Of a stretch of DNA of 64,000 nucleotides, positions 19,845 through 31,470 are shown piece after piece. Source of the stretch: Heliocidaris tuberculata (lineage: Eukaryota; Echinodermata; Echinoidea; Camarodonta; Echinometridae). The notes below the pieces were generated by a model. That model saw only the letters and a list, made by a program, of their open reading frames with translations, was not told the DNA's origin and searched no databases. The translations under genes and the position numbers were made by a program. The DNA lies in contig CM046850.1 in NCBI GenBank assembly GCA_025618425.1, positions 28,930,347-28,994,346 of the forward strand, written 5' to 3'. Position 1 is the stretch's first letter; each line of letters begins with the position of its first letter.

Positions 19845-22800
19845 CTGTGAATTGAATACATTACGAAATAGAATTTTTTTTTTTTGCTTTAAATTAAGCT
19901 CGACAACCTCCCCCCCCCCCCACCCCGTGGCGTAGCTAGGATGATTTTTTTTTCAGATTGGGAGGGGGACACAGGGAGTCATTGCGGGCGGGGGCACAGG
20001 AAAAATATAACTGTAGTTGAGCTTTAAATATTAATATTGACATATTGAAATATTCCAACTAGACATTTCCTACATCACTGTATATAATGGAAGGGCTGAT
20101 AGTATTTTCACAAATCATAAAATTATTAACCTTTTTTAAAAGTACTTTTCAACATTTTCTCGCGGGGGGGGGGGGGGGAGAGGCGTGGAACCCTGAAATT
20201 ATGAGGGTACTTGACCCCCCCCCCCCCCCCCCCCGCCGCCGCCCTTAGCTACACCACTACACATGCTCCTCCTTCGACATTCTCAATAATGCCTTTAATC
20301 ATACTAATAGACCTTCTTACCGCACGCTCTCCTTGATCAACGTCATGACTCTCAGCCTCCTCAGATTGGAATTCTGGTTCAGCCTCTCCTGGTGACTGAT
20401 GGCGGGAACTGTTCGCTAGGAACTGTGTCTGAAGCTTCTTGGCCCCCATTGAGTGTCGTATCTTGTAGACGATGCGGATATAGAACACCGCGATGAGGAC
20501 GGCGGGGAGGATGATGGTGAGAGCAACCGGGAGCAGGGATGTGATCACGCGTAAACCATACCGGGGCACGCAGGAATCTATGAGGAGAAGAACGTGCAGA
20601 GAGGGAATTAGCGCATGCGTCAATAATTAAACGCAATGTCCATTGCATAGCAGGCGTTATTTGCTGACATATATACCACTGAGTCAGCAAATGGGGCGGC
20701 CTTTTGAAGGCCATGATTACGAGAGTAACCTACAAAAAGTCACAATGAACAGCGCAAACACTACGTTGAAATACTGGCGCATGGCTTCATGCTGCTTATA
20801 ATAGCAATAACGCAATTGAAATGACTCCTCGTGTACAAGATGTATAATGCCTATTGCACTCAATGCGCTAATCAAGCCTGTTAAGTCAAGTGGCCCATAC
20901 AACAAGTAAAGCCGGCTCACAGAGGCGTCATTTGCTGACGTAAGAACCGCGTCAGTGACCGCGCGCTTTCGGTCTTTTGCGCGTCATGAAAGAATGATGT
21001 TGTTTAAAAAGTGATTGCAAAATGAACAGTTCAAACAATAATTAATAACTTACGCATGTGTTAATTGCCTTCACAGTTTCGATTAGCGCAGATACTGACC
21101 CAATCAAAATGACGCTTCGTGTGAGCTGGACTTTATTCAACGCAATGTTGGCAAACCGCTTAATTCGGGCTAGAATCAGTGACAGAGCGTTGGCGTTCTC
21201 TCATCGAGGGAATTAATTGGCGCAGAGGACTGGCGCCTTTTATACAACCGGTATCAGCTCCTAAAGCCTAGCTCACATGGGGCGTCATTTGCTGACGTTA
21301 GGACCGCGTCAGTGACTGGTACACTATGCTGGTGCTGGTACAGTCTTTTACGCGTCATGAAAGAGTGATAGCGTTTTCTTTACTTCAGTTTTAATGACTG
21401 GTGTATGGGTTATTGCCTTCACATGCTCAGTTAGCGCAGATAATGACGCAATATATACTTTAAAGTAAATTTCGAACTATCAAGAAGGCTTGATTCTTTA
21501 TTGATTGGACGAACAGTGACGGCCCTGAGTTTACCCGTCGGGCACCATTACTTAGTCGACCCTGATTGCAAGTTCGTTTAAAAACAAACAAATAGAAATT
21601 ATCTTTAAAATACAGATCAGTGAAGGTTTGAGCAAAATACGATAAGAAATAAGAAATTTATGAAATTTTGAAGTTGTAATCAGTCTAATACAAATTGGCA
21701 ACTCTGTGACGTATCTTACGAGCTCCTCTCCCATTTGCTCTGTACCCCACACATTACCAATTTCCATTTTCTCTAAAGAAAATATTCAAACATACATTCA
21801 CCTTAGATATAATCATGGCTCATATTATGTTTTTACATAAAACATGTATGAAACAAATCTATTCCTTCATCAGAAACTAAGAAAATGAAAATTTATGAAA
21901 TTTTCTTTACTGAGCAAATGGGAGAGGGGCTCGCAAGATACGTCACGGAGTTGCCAATTTGTATTTGATTGATTCCAACTTCAAAAATTCATAACTTTCT
22001 TATCAGATTTGCTCAAACTTTACTAATCTGTTTCTCTCATTTTGCTGCTTCTATACAAATCAACTAAATACCAGGGTGGACTTTCCCTTTAATGAACAAA
22101 CTATCATTGCGATAATGGCCATTACATGATGCGGCTACCCAGAGGCCCTACTGATTTCATTTCGTCTTGACATGCATCATGCATGAACATGTTGCTCAGC
22201 CTTCTATTTAGCTTTTATGAGGAGTTATCTTTCTTTCTTTCTTTTCTTTAAAGGTACAGATGATTTATCTTTGGAAACATCTTCAACAATATCATTAACA
22301 GTGTTTAATTGAGGTCATGACGATTGCAGGAGAAGATTGTGTGCAGCAGACTCCCTGTAAAGCGGAAATTAGATTTAGCAAAATGCTTGCTGCGTAGTTC
22401 CAACTCTTCATTGAGTTACAATATTGCATCTAGATCGGAGCCTTGATCTAAGAGATGAGACTATACAGTGCGTATCCAAAAAAAAGTATACCCAACTTTG
22501 GTAGCTTCTAATTAAAAAGTTATAACCTCTATGAGCTTGAGATTCACTTCATAGTAAAGAGCAACTAATATTCAATGTAATGATACCTTATTAACTTTGC
22601 TGCCACGGATGACTGAGCAGCAGGCTTTTCAAAAAGTATTGTCAAAGTCCTCTTGTACCAAGTTTGGGCTGAAGCAGCGAGTGTGGGTCAAACCAATTAT
22701 GCATTAGTTACTTCAGTTGGAAAACAATTGCTCAGTTATTTTCATTTGATTTTGCGCATTTGAATAGAAAAGGTGTTAAAGTCAACTAAAACTCAAGAAA

Positions 22801-25800
22801 AGGCTTATTACAAGCTTAATTTATGATATTTTATTTGCCATGATAACAAAATCTTGGTTTCGTCCGCATCCCTTTTTTAAGGTAAGCCTTTTTACTGAGT
22901 CATTCAAAATGGACCATAATTATTTGGGAAGCTATCTTTTTTCTTGAAAGTCTACTATCAATTACCTTGGTAATTCTCAACACACGTATCCTTCTTTTTC
23001 TTCTTTTTAGTCTTTGAGGTCAGTAAACCTTTGAATTCATGTGCTATTCGCGAAAAACACCATGTACATCTTATGCAGGTGCAATGGTGCAATGGACAAA
23101 TGAGCAGAGAGTTTTTAGTTATCACGAGACAAGAAATTAGAAGGCTGTTAAAGTAGATTAGAGTTATCATATGGATTGAAACAAGGTCATTTGAAAGCTT
23201 ATAGATATACTGGATCACTTTAAACAATGAAGCACTGAAGCACAGAGAATAATTCAACTTATAAAATGATTTGAGACTAAAGAAACACATTCATATGGCT
23301 TGACCCACATTCGTTGCATCAGCCCAAACTTGGAACAATGAGATTTTGACAACACTTTTTAAAAACCGTGGTGCTCAGTCATCCTCGGCAGAAATGTCAT
23401 GAATGAGGTACATGTACCACTGGACAGGCAATAAGTTACTCTTCACCATGAAATAAATTTCAAAGTCACATCGGTTATAACATTTTAATTAGAAGCTATC
23501 AAAGTTGGGTATGCTTTTTTATACGCACTGTATAGGCCTAACGTCAACAAATTTCATTACTCTGGGATTTATACTCTTTTCTCTCTAGTTTTGCCATGTT
23601 TTGTAATCCAACTATTTCATTGTTCTTTACATAAAAGACGGCAAAACTTTTTAAAATTTTTACCAAGTGTAATGGGTAGCACCAGTGGCGAAGCGTGAGT
23701 CCAGACATTGGGGGGGGGGGGGGCGTCTGGTATCATGGAGCGGGAGTAGTCTACAAGCACAGAACTAATTTGGCACTTTATCAGAAAATCACTGTGTCTT
23801 GAGAGAAGCCTATTTCAGCTACCTGCTGGTCGTGTCTATATAGGTGTCAGGAGCAGCTATAGTACATGGCCTATTGTAGTCTTACAGTGCAGAGACACTT
23901 TTATGACTGACCAGGGTTTGTGCCTGCAAACTAGGGGGAGGGGGGCTTACTCAGGGATGGAATGCTAATGAACAAAGTCATTATGGGGAGGGGTTGGAGG
24001 GATGGACTCATATCATCTTATTTTCAGGTGCCCTTCCCTCTCCCTTTTTCCATCTCTTTCCCCCTTTTCGCCATTTTGATGGGGGCACTTGCATCCCTTT
24101 CCCCCTCCCCCTTAGCTATGCCACTGGTAACATTTGGGGGCCAAATGGCAAAAAAAAAAAAAAAAAAAAAAAACGACTGTGCTCAACGAAACTTCCTATT
24201 CGAAGACGGTCACTGCTTTTCAATTTCAGTCCATTTCTTTTGTAATGCGAGTAGCAGTGGCGTACCCAGGATTTTTTACAAGGGGGGCAAATTTTGTCAA
24301 CTGTCAAATTCTGCTTGGAGGGAGACCCGTATATTTATCTTCTTGCCAGCTCTCCAAAACTCGCTCAGGGGGGGGGGGGGACAATTTTTTTTTTTTTTTT
24401 GCCAGCCCTCCAAAAGTCCCTCGGTGGGGGGGGGGGGGGGGTTATCAGGAAATGTTTACCTACATACTTCTCTGACAAACAAAAACAAAAAAAGGTCTAA
24501 AATGGCGGAAAATTCATTTTTATCTGTAAAAAGTTTTCAGGGGGTAGTCTGCCCCCCTGCCCCCCCCCCTTGGGTACGCTAGTGGCGAGTAGACTTTAGA
24601 CTTTCTCTTTAAAGGAGCTAACAAAATTAATTTGCTAGGGGGTGTATAAATTATCACCACAGGAAACAACTACCTTCAAGCATCCATCAGCAGACATTTC
24701 ACAAAATGAAGACTTGAATAAGTAATTTATTCCTCATATTGGCAGTCATGGTCGCTAAAGGTCGAATACAACCGTCTTAGCCACGATCGCATTTAAAAAT
24801 AGATTTTTCATAGAACTTTCAAGTCCTTGTTCTTTCCCTTTTCGTCCAACTATTTATCTGTGCATCGTCACGGGGTCGACTGAGGGCAAGAAGGACGTTA
24901 TCTATACGTAAAAGTACTGTATATGAGTAAATGCCTTTATTGGCTCTCAGCTGACGAATAAGGAGAGGGACAAAATTGACAAATTTCTTTAAAATATTAT
25001 TTTACTCGTTCATATTTATTGAATGCTCTCTGTAGGTTTCCATGATGAGTGAGTATTCATATTTGAAAGCTTTCGATAACACCATGTGGTAGCCTTCGTG
25101 AAAAGGCTGTTGATATATATTTTTTTTATCAAAAGAACTCAATTATGGGGCGTTTAGTGGAATTTAGGAAAAATAAAAGGAAATGAAAGAAAGGAAACAG
25201 ATGATAATGAAATGCAATTAAATTAAACACTTACACGAGACTATTTTTGCTTTTTATTAAGAGGAGAGAGGAAAAGAAAAAGAAAGAGTGATTGAGATTC
25301 GGAAAGTTGTAAGCAGGTTACAGAAGTTTGGAGAGTGTAGTTCTGAAAAGAACTGTTTGTATTCATCTGTAGAGTAATTCTAAAAGAGAGTTTTCGAACT
25401 ACGATATCCTTTTGGTAAAAGGAGTATATCTGTCTGTGTCTCTCATATATATATATATATATAGTTAAATAAAAACGAGAAGATGGTAAAACTCATGCAT
25501 TACCAGGGGAATCATCAGTTGTTCTTCCACCAGTCACTGGGAGTTTCGGCCCGTTATGAACAATACTCCCTCTTGGTGGTGGGCCAGCAGTGCAATGCAC
25601 CACCTTCCCACTGGTAACAAAAAGAATAATAAAAAAAAACAACCTTGTTTAAATGCTGGTTGCTCTCTGCCTTTGGACGTACTTGGTCCAAATCCATGCA
25701 GAACCCTTCTCTGCTGCCTCAGATACAGCCCTGCAAGCATGTTTGCACTCCCTACAAACATATATATATATATGTTTGTTTCATATCTTTTTTTTTTCTT

Positions 25801-26533
25801 TGCTGACCGTAGCTGGTGGTATCCATTTACATATTTAGCGTTTTAACGGTAATTTTTTTCAGTGGAGTTGTAGAGATCAAGCTGATTCAAACTTACCTTT
25901 GAATAGATCATCTTGACTGGGCGTGGTCAGTGATACTACCAGATCCCAGCCGATGGTGTAAGGGAGCCAGAGTGCTAAGGATAGCAACCACACCCCCGTA
26001 TTAAAGATGACAGCCCGCCGAATACCCTTCTTGGTGAAGTGGGTGATGGGATCATACGTCGCCTGATGTCGATCGACGCAAATGGCCACCACGCCGAAGA
26101 CAGACACGGTGAGGAAAGCGTCGTTGAGCGCGAGATGGAGCTTGCAGACGACCACCGTCGGGTAGTAGTTGTTCACGAGCCCGGCCGCCACCATAAATCC
26201 GACAAGGAGATCAGCGATAGCGAGACTGATGAGGAAGTAATTGTTGTAGGTCCGAAGTCGACGTTCGACGGCGAAGGCGTAGAGGGTGGTGATGTTGGCG
26301 AGGATGATTAGGGAGCTGTAGACGACGGAGAATGTCAGAAAGATGTTACTGGTTGGTGGACCCAACATCGGGGGCGGTGGTGCTCCAACCGGAGGTCCAT
26401 CCGATGGTCCCCCTGGTGTTTCAACCGACCCCTGCCCATCCGCCTCAACGGTATTCACCTCTGTGAAGAAGTCGTCGAAAAAAGAACTCACAACTTCCAC
26501 AACCACCAGGGAATCCGCGGTGGTCATTATCAT
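19551..26533 (-). CDS. Class A (rhodopsin-like) GPCR, three exons, 395 aa
   Basis: Exons (high to low): 26533-25897, 20577-20321, 19844-19551 (TAA); phases 1 and 0; GT-AG introns. The start is the first ATG after an in-frame TGA. Seven membrane segments are present. Key residues: Asn80 (TM1), Asp108 in LAIADLL (TM2), Cys130 before TM3, DRH at 154-156 replacing DRY, Trp182 and Pro191 (TM4), Cys215 (second loop), AWVP at 328-331 in TM6, and NPISY at 370-374 in TM7. RTYNNYFLISLAIADL, WLLSLALW and YTNSFLNP recall muscarinic and histamine-H3 receptors. The TM3 Asp that binds amines is Asn137, so a classical amine ligand is unlikely. The N-terminus is long, Pro/Gly-rich and has no N-X-S/T sequon. 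The third intracellular loop is about 65 residues. Plasma-membrane location is inferred; the ligand is unknown. Confidence 0.92.
19926..20259. mobile_element. CAGTGGCG poly-G MITE in GPCR intron 2
   Basis: Left end GTGGCGTAGCTAGG and right end CCTTAGCTACACCAC are inverted complements. Inside are G-runs (from about 20165) and C-runs (20215-20234). It nearly fills the 476-nt intron between GPCR exons 2 and 3. Confidence 0.65.
20321..20577 (-). CDS. GPCR exon 2: second extracellular loop, TM5, start of loop 3
   Basis: Acceptor TCATAG, donor GTAAGA. Encodes DSCVPRYGLRV, with the loop Cys that pairs with Cys130. TM5 is about residues 222-247 (LPVALTIILPAVLIAVFYIRIVYKI). The hydrophilic loop carries many Glu/Gln/Ser and ends GERA. 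The TM5 Pro is present. Confidence 0.9.
20925..21520. repeat. Degenerate tandem repeat with TGACG motifs
   Basis: GCGTCATTTGCTGACGT occurs at 20925 and 21282 (spacing 357). Both copies are followed by CCGCGTCAGTGAC, later GCGTCATGAAAGA, then ATTGCCTTCACA and TTAGCGCAGATA in the same order. A weaker partial copy begins near 20655. Each unit carries several TGACG or CGTCA half-sites. Confidence 0.7.
21600..22095. repeat. Large imperfect foldback element
   Basis: The arms (about 21612-21740 and 21915-22032) are inverted copies. CTCTCCCATTTGCTC faces GAGCAAATGGGAGAG, and CAAATTGGCAACTC faces its complement. It ends GGGTGGACTTTCCCTTT. Single-arm relatives occur at about 9318-9490 and 48062-48275. 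Confidence 0.65.
22464..23532. mobile_element. 1.07-kb inverted-repeat transposon-like element, TA-flanked
   Basis: TA then CAGTGCGTAT at the left and ATACGCACTG then TA at the right. Inverted arms of more than 200 bases are imperfect: CCCAACTTTGGTAGCTTCTA faces the complement of TAGAAGCTATCAAAGTTGGG, and GGTCAAACC faces GGCTTGACCC. TA duplication with CAGTG ends suggests a non-autonomous Tc1/mariner relative. No transposase frame is present. Confidence 0.7.
23693..24126. mobile_element. CAGTGGCG poly-G MITE
   Basis: Left CAGTGGCGAAGCGTGAG, right CTTAGCTATGCCACTG. A 14-nt G-run lies just inside the left end, with C/T-rich DNA near the right. Confidence 0.5.
24255..24584. mobile_element. CAGTGGCGTACCC poly-G MITE
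   Basis: Left CAGTGGCGTACCCAGG, right TTGGGTACGCTAGTG. It has several G-runs and internal repeated phrases (CAGCYCTCCAAAA twice). It lies 128 bases from the previous element. Confidence 0.65.
25897..26533 (-). CDS. GPCR exon 1: N-terminus and TM1-TM4
   Basis: Encodes 212 residues plus one base. Residues 1-62 are extracellular, with acidic/hydrophobic stretches and a Pro/Gly-rich segment (residues 40-60). TM1 is about 65-88, TM2 98-120, TM3 130-152 and TM4 174-196. Translation probably starts at 26533. The frame continues upstream only through TTG to an in-frame TGA at about 26585. The donor is GTAAGT. Confidence 0.9.
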
Positions 26534-27282
26534 CCGTCGACGTCGAAGCAAGGAGAATTTTGCTAGATATTTTTGTACTTTTGATCAGTTAAGATTAAAG
26601 ATGTAAAAAAAAAAAAGACAAAGTGACTTCCGTTTGGCAGCATGTAAAGCTTTCCTTGATGCAAGTTCTATACTTACGATGGAAAAGAAAAGCTTTCAAG
26701 ATAACCGACTACTAGTTTTTTTCTTCTTTTACCGACTGGAGTAAAAGCGCCTTACAGAGTGAGAGTTGGACATTACAATCAATTAAACATGTTAAAAGCC
26801 TACTTTTAAACGAGCTCTGGTCGTGGGTGAATGTACGGACATCAAGGTCAATTTTTTGCCGATTGATTTTAAAACGCCTGACAGAAACGCAAACGAGCTC
26901 TGGTCCCGCCCGTGGAATGTATGGAAACATATATTTAGGCCTAATAACTGTTGGAAGATGAGGTCTTATCTAAAAGGCTGACACAAAGATAATGAAGACT
27001 CTGGGGGAAGCCTGGTCATCTTATCCACCAGCTGAAAGTTCTCTAACGAAGCTGTTCCCCCACCACCCCCCCCCCCCCCCATATCAGAAAACTGATCATG
27101 TTACATCACGTACAAACAAAAGATTTCGAAGATTCTGACGACTTTTCCGTGCTGTTATATAGCTACTAATTACAAGTTGGCGACAGGTTCCACCCGTATG
27201 TAATCACCCCCTGGTGATGAGGTACACAATAAAAGATTAATCGTATCATTTCATTAACACACGTCATATAATGAGAACTACC

Positions 27283-27745
27283 AACGTTCTCTCTCTCTTT
27301 CCCTCTCTCTCTGTCTCTTTCTCTCTCTCTCTCTTCCCTCTCTTTCTCTCTCTCTCTTCCCTCTCTCTCTCTCTTTCTTTCTCTCTCTCTCTGTATCGCG
27401 CTTGCACTCTCTTTCAGACTCTCTCTTTTTCATACTCTCTCTAAATCCCTCTTATTTTCATTTCTTTCCCCTCTTCCCCTTCTCTTTCCTTCTTATCTCC
27501 TCTTTGTCTTACTCTTTCTTTCCAGTCTTTCCACTATCTTTTTCAGATTGAGATTCAGATTGAGATTCAGATTTATTGACTGTTTTCAATCATATTAACA
27601 TAATACTGTAGTGCATAACATAAAATGACTACAGTTACAATGATATATAACAATGTTTTTCCATAGTTATGGGCACATAATCAAATATCAATAGACATGT
27701 TCTCTAGCTTACCCCTTTTTCTCTCTAACCTCTACTTCCCCTTTT

Positions 27746-27778
<33 letters not shown>

Positions 27779-27976
27779 CCTCTGACTCTCTCTCTCTTGG
27801 TCTAAATATCTCTTTCACTTTCTCTTTATCATCTCTCTCTCTCTCTCTCTCCCTCCCTCCCCCTCTCTCTCTGTCTCTCTGTCTCTCTCTGTCTCTCTCT
27901 CTCTCTCCCTCCCCCTCTCTCTCTCTGTCTCTCTGTCTCTCTCCCTCCCCCCCTCTCTCTCTCTCTCACTCACTCA
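27283..27976. repeat. Two CT-rich microsatellite blocks
   Basis: (CT)n with CTTT/CCCT interruptions at 27283-27412 and 27735-27976, separated by C/T-rich DNA and a LINE-like end whose tail is a repeated CAGATTGAGATT unit. Confidence 0.85.
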
Positions 27977-28445
27977 GCCCCTTTCCTATCCTCCTGATTT
28001 TCTTTCTTGAAATTCATTTACATTATTAGAATGGCACTAAGATGTTATTTGCTAATTAGTGATCTACTAAACCCAGAGATCGATGATTTAATCGTGAAGG
28101 GTTTTTTTTTTTTTTACATCATGATAAATGTGTTTACATAAAGATGAGAGTGAAAAATTCGAAGTTATATAATTGATCTTATTTTTTTTTAACCGTCAAG
28201 CAAACCATTACGATTTCTTAATCCTTATATTTTGAAAACCAAATAATTTGGCAGATAAAGTAATATTATTAATAATTTGACTGCTAGTATCATTGCTTAT
28301 TTCTTCCAGGTTTTTTTTTTCTTCTTTATTGCTTTTGTTGCTTTTTTTTTCATACCAATATAAATGAGCCTGAAAATTAAAAAAATGCACAATTAAAAGT
28401 CATAATTGATATGAAAATATTGTTTTAGAACAATAATACTGCAGA

Positions 28446-29092
28446 CTCTGACAAAAGGAAGCAACCTCCTCTGAAATTTGTAAAAAAAAAAAAAAAAAAA
28501 GGGGGGAAAAAAGGAAAAACATCTGAAAAGAGAAAAAGTTACAGACAGTAATGGTACACAGAGCATTTACTCAGGAAATACTGTTCACTTTTAAAGGCAA
28601 TGGACAGTTTTCGTAAACCCTCACGAAATTTTCGTCAAATTTCTTGGATTTTGTTGATTAATAGCAAGATACTGGCAATACTAAGATTACGTGAAGATTT
28701 GATCTCCAAAAGTTTAATATTAAACAAAATTAATGAGAAGCAACAAATAATTAGTATACTGGGCCAGGCACGTAAACTCCCAGACACACATGCTATCTCC
28801 ATGTGAAGCCCCAAGATTGTTGTGCGGTGAGCCGTCGGGATGGAAAGGTCCTATAGCGTATGACAGTAATCTAGCCTTCTTTACATATATTTACACTGAA
28901 ATTCGCTGGAAATCATAGATGGAATACCAAATGATCTCTTACAAACATATTTCAATACAAAGAGAACAACATGATACCTCAATTAACGAGTTTCTTTCTA
29001 ATTTCTTTTTGCTACCAAAACTGTACATTAGCTTTGACGAGTAAAATATAAAATTCGTGCAATTTCAGAGTTGCTTCCTTTTGTCAAAGTAG
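28446..29092. repeat. Foldback pair, about 640 bp
   Basis: CTGACAAAAGGAAGCAAC at the left and GTTGCTTCCTTTTGTCAAAG at the right are inverted complements. A poly-A/G run lies just inside the left arm. Confidence 0.5.
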
Positions 29093-30059
29093 GGCAAAAA
29101 AATTGTTTTACTTTTTTACAAGACGTTTTCAAGTCCCCTTTTCAGCTAATCATGAAAGTTGGAGGTTTTACTAAGTACATTTTAATATTCCCTGGTGAAT
29201 TCTTAATTTGAAATAAGTGATTAGCGTTAGTTTGTTTTTCCCCCGTTTGATGTATTCTTTCATCTCTCATTCAGCCTAAAGATCGTGGGAGATGGCTGTC
29301 GTTGCTCCTTTTACAAAGAAACTTTGCAAATTAATAATTGATATTATCTTCATTATTTCTGGGGAGGTTAAAATTATGACTCAATTCAATTTACTATATG
29401 AAATTAATTATTAGCTTCGGGTTGTTGACTTCGCCTACGAATAAAAATTTCAAAGGTTTTAGACTACGGGGGCGATGATTTTCCAAGGATCATTGAATCC
29501 CTTACAGCCGGAAGACTGGGCGGCATGCTGTCCATGATATTACAAAGATAATTTGATAAGGAACAGTGTTTCCTGGAAACCAAATCAATGTTTTAGAACA
29601 TAAAAACTATTTGCATTCAACTGTAGACCACAATTTTATCCCTACTATTCGTCGACGTAATTTTCTTAAATAAATTAGCAATGGAAATTATTTTAACATA
29701 TCGTTTCTTATCTTGGGAATAAAGTTACATCCATTGGAAACTAAAGATTCCATGCAGTACAAACAGGATTATTGGCGTTGTAAGAAAGAAAGAAAAAAAA
29801 AATCGTTCTTCGCTCTTCCATAAACATGATTATATATAATGACAATACTGATATTAGCGGCAAGAATACCATCTTTAAATCTTACTTAGAAAACCTATTG
29901 TCAACATCTAAATAAACGATTTTTCAACTATCTATAGGTCAGTACGAGTCACGCAAATACAACTTCAACTTAGTCATGATTGTGCCATGAACATTTCAGT
30001 GTCTGTAAAGATATTATAGCCACGCATATTCACGTATGCTCAAATCCTGTATTATTGTA

Positions 30060-30290
30060 GATGAGTGCATCTGGCAGTGCGTGGCGTCACGAACTTCAAC
30101 TTCCGCGATCACGTGCAGGTAGAATGAGGCGCCATTGGTCTCCCGACCGGCTGATGACCCACGCGTCTGACTGAGAATGGGGAATACGCCTCCTCCTCCT
30201 TCGGCCGGCCAATACTTCAACATTCTGGTCAGGTCTGGAGCAGAAGATTCCAAACAAATCACGTCATTTTCTCTGACGTCATAGCGTATT
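30060..30290. other. GC-richer patch with open frames on both strands and a perfect CRE
   Basis: Compositionally unlike its AT-rich surroundings. On the minus strand an 82-codon frame (30262-30014, opened by an ATT codon, not ATG) follows a possible acceptor, GCTCCAG. On the plus strand a possible acceptor ATTGTAG precedes ATGAGTGCATCTGG, with a donor-like GTAGAA about 55 bases on. It holds E-box CACGTG (30110-30115) and a perfect palindromic CRE TGACGTCA (30274-30281). It could be an exon of either neighbour, an orphan exon or a regulatory island; I cannot choose. Confidence 0.3.
30274..30281. promoter_or_regulatory. Palindromic CRE, TGACGTCA
   Basis: Perfect consensus CREB/ATF site, with ACGTCA repeated at 30261. 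It lies 1.3 kb upstream of the cytokine-like gene and 3.7 kb upstream of the GPCR start. Function is inferred only. Confidence 0.35.
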
Positions 30291-31405
30291 ATCCAAATGT
30301 ACTGTCAAAGTAATCATTGCATGCATCATGAGAGTCACTTTAATGACAGCCGTGTTAGAATGCAAAGAAAGCAAGATATTCAAAAACGAAATATAGATGA
30401 GTTTTTAACTGAATTAACGTTATACTTGATTTATTTAATGTAAACATACGCATTTCATATATACCGGTACTTTGATAATCTTAAGTAACTTGCACTACTT
30501 TTTTATACTCAGTAGATAAATCAGTATTTCTTGACTACTCAACAACGGATCGAAAAATGTACAAAAACAATGAATATCCAGGGCATAAAAGAGCACTAAT
30601 GTTAGTGATAAACTGTCATCAATGAGTTTAAAGTTGATATTTCACAATTTGACATAATCCGTCTTAGAATGTGAGAAATTAATTCCTGAAATTATTACAT
30701 TTAGTATTTATTGGATGTGGAAATGATAATTGAGTATTAAAAAGGGGGAAGACAAATGTGATTTTCAAGAGATTCAAATTCACAATTCATAAGCTCCAAA
30801 TCATAGACATCTTCATATCTTTATATAATGTCATTACATTGTTACAACCCATATAATCTAATTGTTAACATCTATCTTAAAAGTGTGAAATAGCACCTTT
30901 GATTTTTTTTTTAAAAAGGTCGATGCTCCTTGATATTGTGTATGGATTTATTTTAAAAATCGTAATAAATCATCGGAAATACATACAGCTTAGTATACAT
31001 GCGCTAATTTTATATTACATTAAAGACTAACAGGTAACACGCGTGTCAAATAATTAACCCGATTACATACGAGACACCGCTTAATTCAAGATTACACTAG
31101 AGGTGTTAAAGGTTTGTCCAATACGCGTCCAAGTCACGACTACTTCTAATAATATAAATGTCATCTAGGAAATGCAGTCAAGCGCTACTATATCGAAACA
31201 CCGGACGGTTTTTAATCTGGTCGAAATGAACATCTTGAGCTGAATTTTAAAATTTTCTATCCTATGTATAGACCTCATAATTACTCAAACTTGTTTATTC
31301 CCGGTACATGTCCATTTCCAGGTTTGTGGAGGTTGATTTTTTTTTAGAATGAAGACGTATTTTTATCATAATATTAGCTTAAGGTAGTTAGGAAAACTTT
31401 ATAGG

Positions 31406-31470
31406 TTACGTCAAATATGTTAGGGGTGGGTGTCAGTAATTACTGATAATATCTGGTGCGACTATATAAG
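31406..31470 (+). promoter_or_regulatory. Core promoter of the cytokine-like gene: TATA box and upstream sites
   Basis: TATATAAG at 31463-31470 lies 130 bases before the ATG, predicting transcription start near 31495 and a 5' UTR of about 105 nt with no upstream ATG. Just upstream are a CRE-like TTACGTCA (31406-31413) and a perfect 14-base palindrome TCAGTAATTACTGA (31433-31446) made of two homeodomain-type TAAT cores. A clear TATA box suits a tightly induced gene. Confidence 0.55.

Larger units (their letters stand above)
20578..25896 (-). other. GPCR intron 1 (5.3 kb) and what it holds
   Basis: A GT-AG intron. It contains a degenerate tandem repeat rich in TGACG half-sites (20640-21520), a foldback (21600-22095), a 1.07-kb Tc1/mariner-like inverted-repeat element (22464-23532) and two CAGTGGCG poly-G elements (23693-24126, 24255-24584). 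The rest is AT-rich. No other gene is recognised. Confidence 0.75.
26590..31460. other. Intergenic region between the GPCR and the cytokine-like gene
   Basis: No gene called. Contents: CT-rich microsatellites (27283-27412, 27735-27976), a LINE-like 3' end (27544-27680), a foldback pair (28446-29092) and a GC-richer patch with short open frames (30060-30290). The rest is AT-rich. The two genes diverge (GPCR leftward, cytokine-like rightward), so regulatory DNA for both should lie here. Confidence 0.6.

Noticed and set aside
26534..26551. GPCR start at 26551
   Set aside because: That codon is TTG; the first ATG after the in-frame TGA is at 26533.
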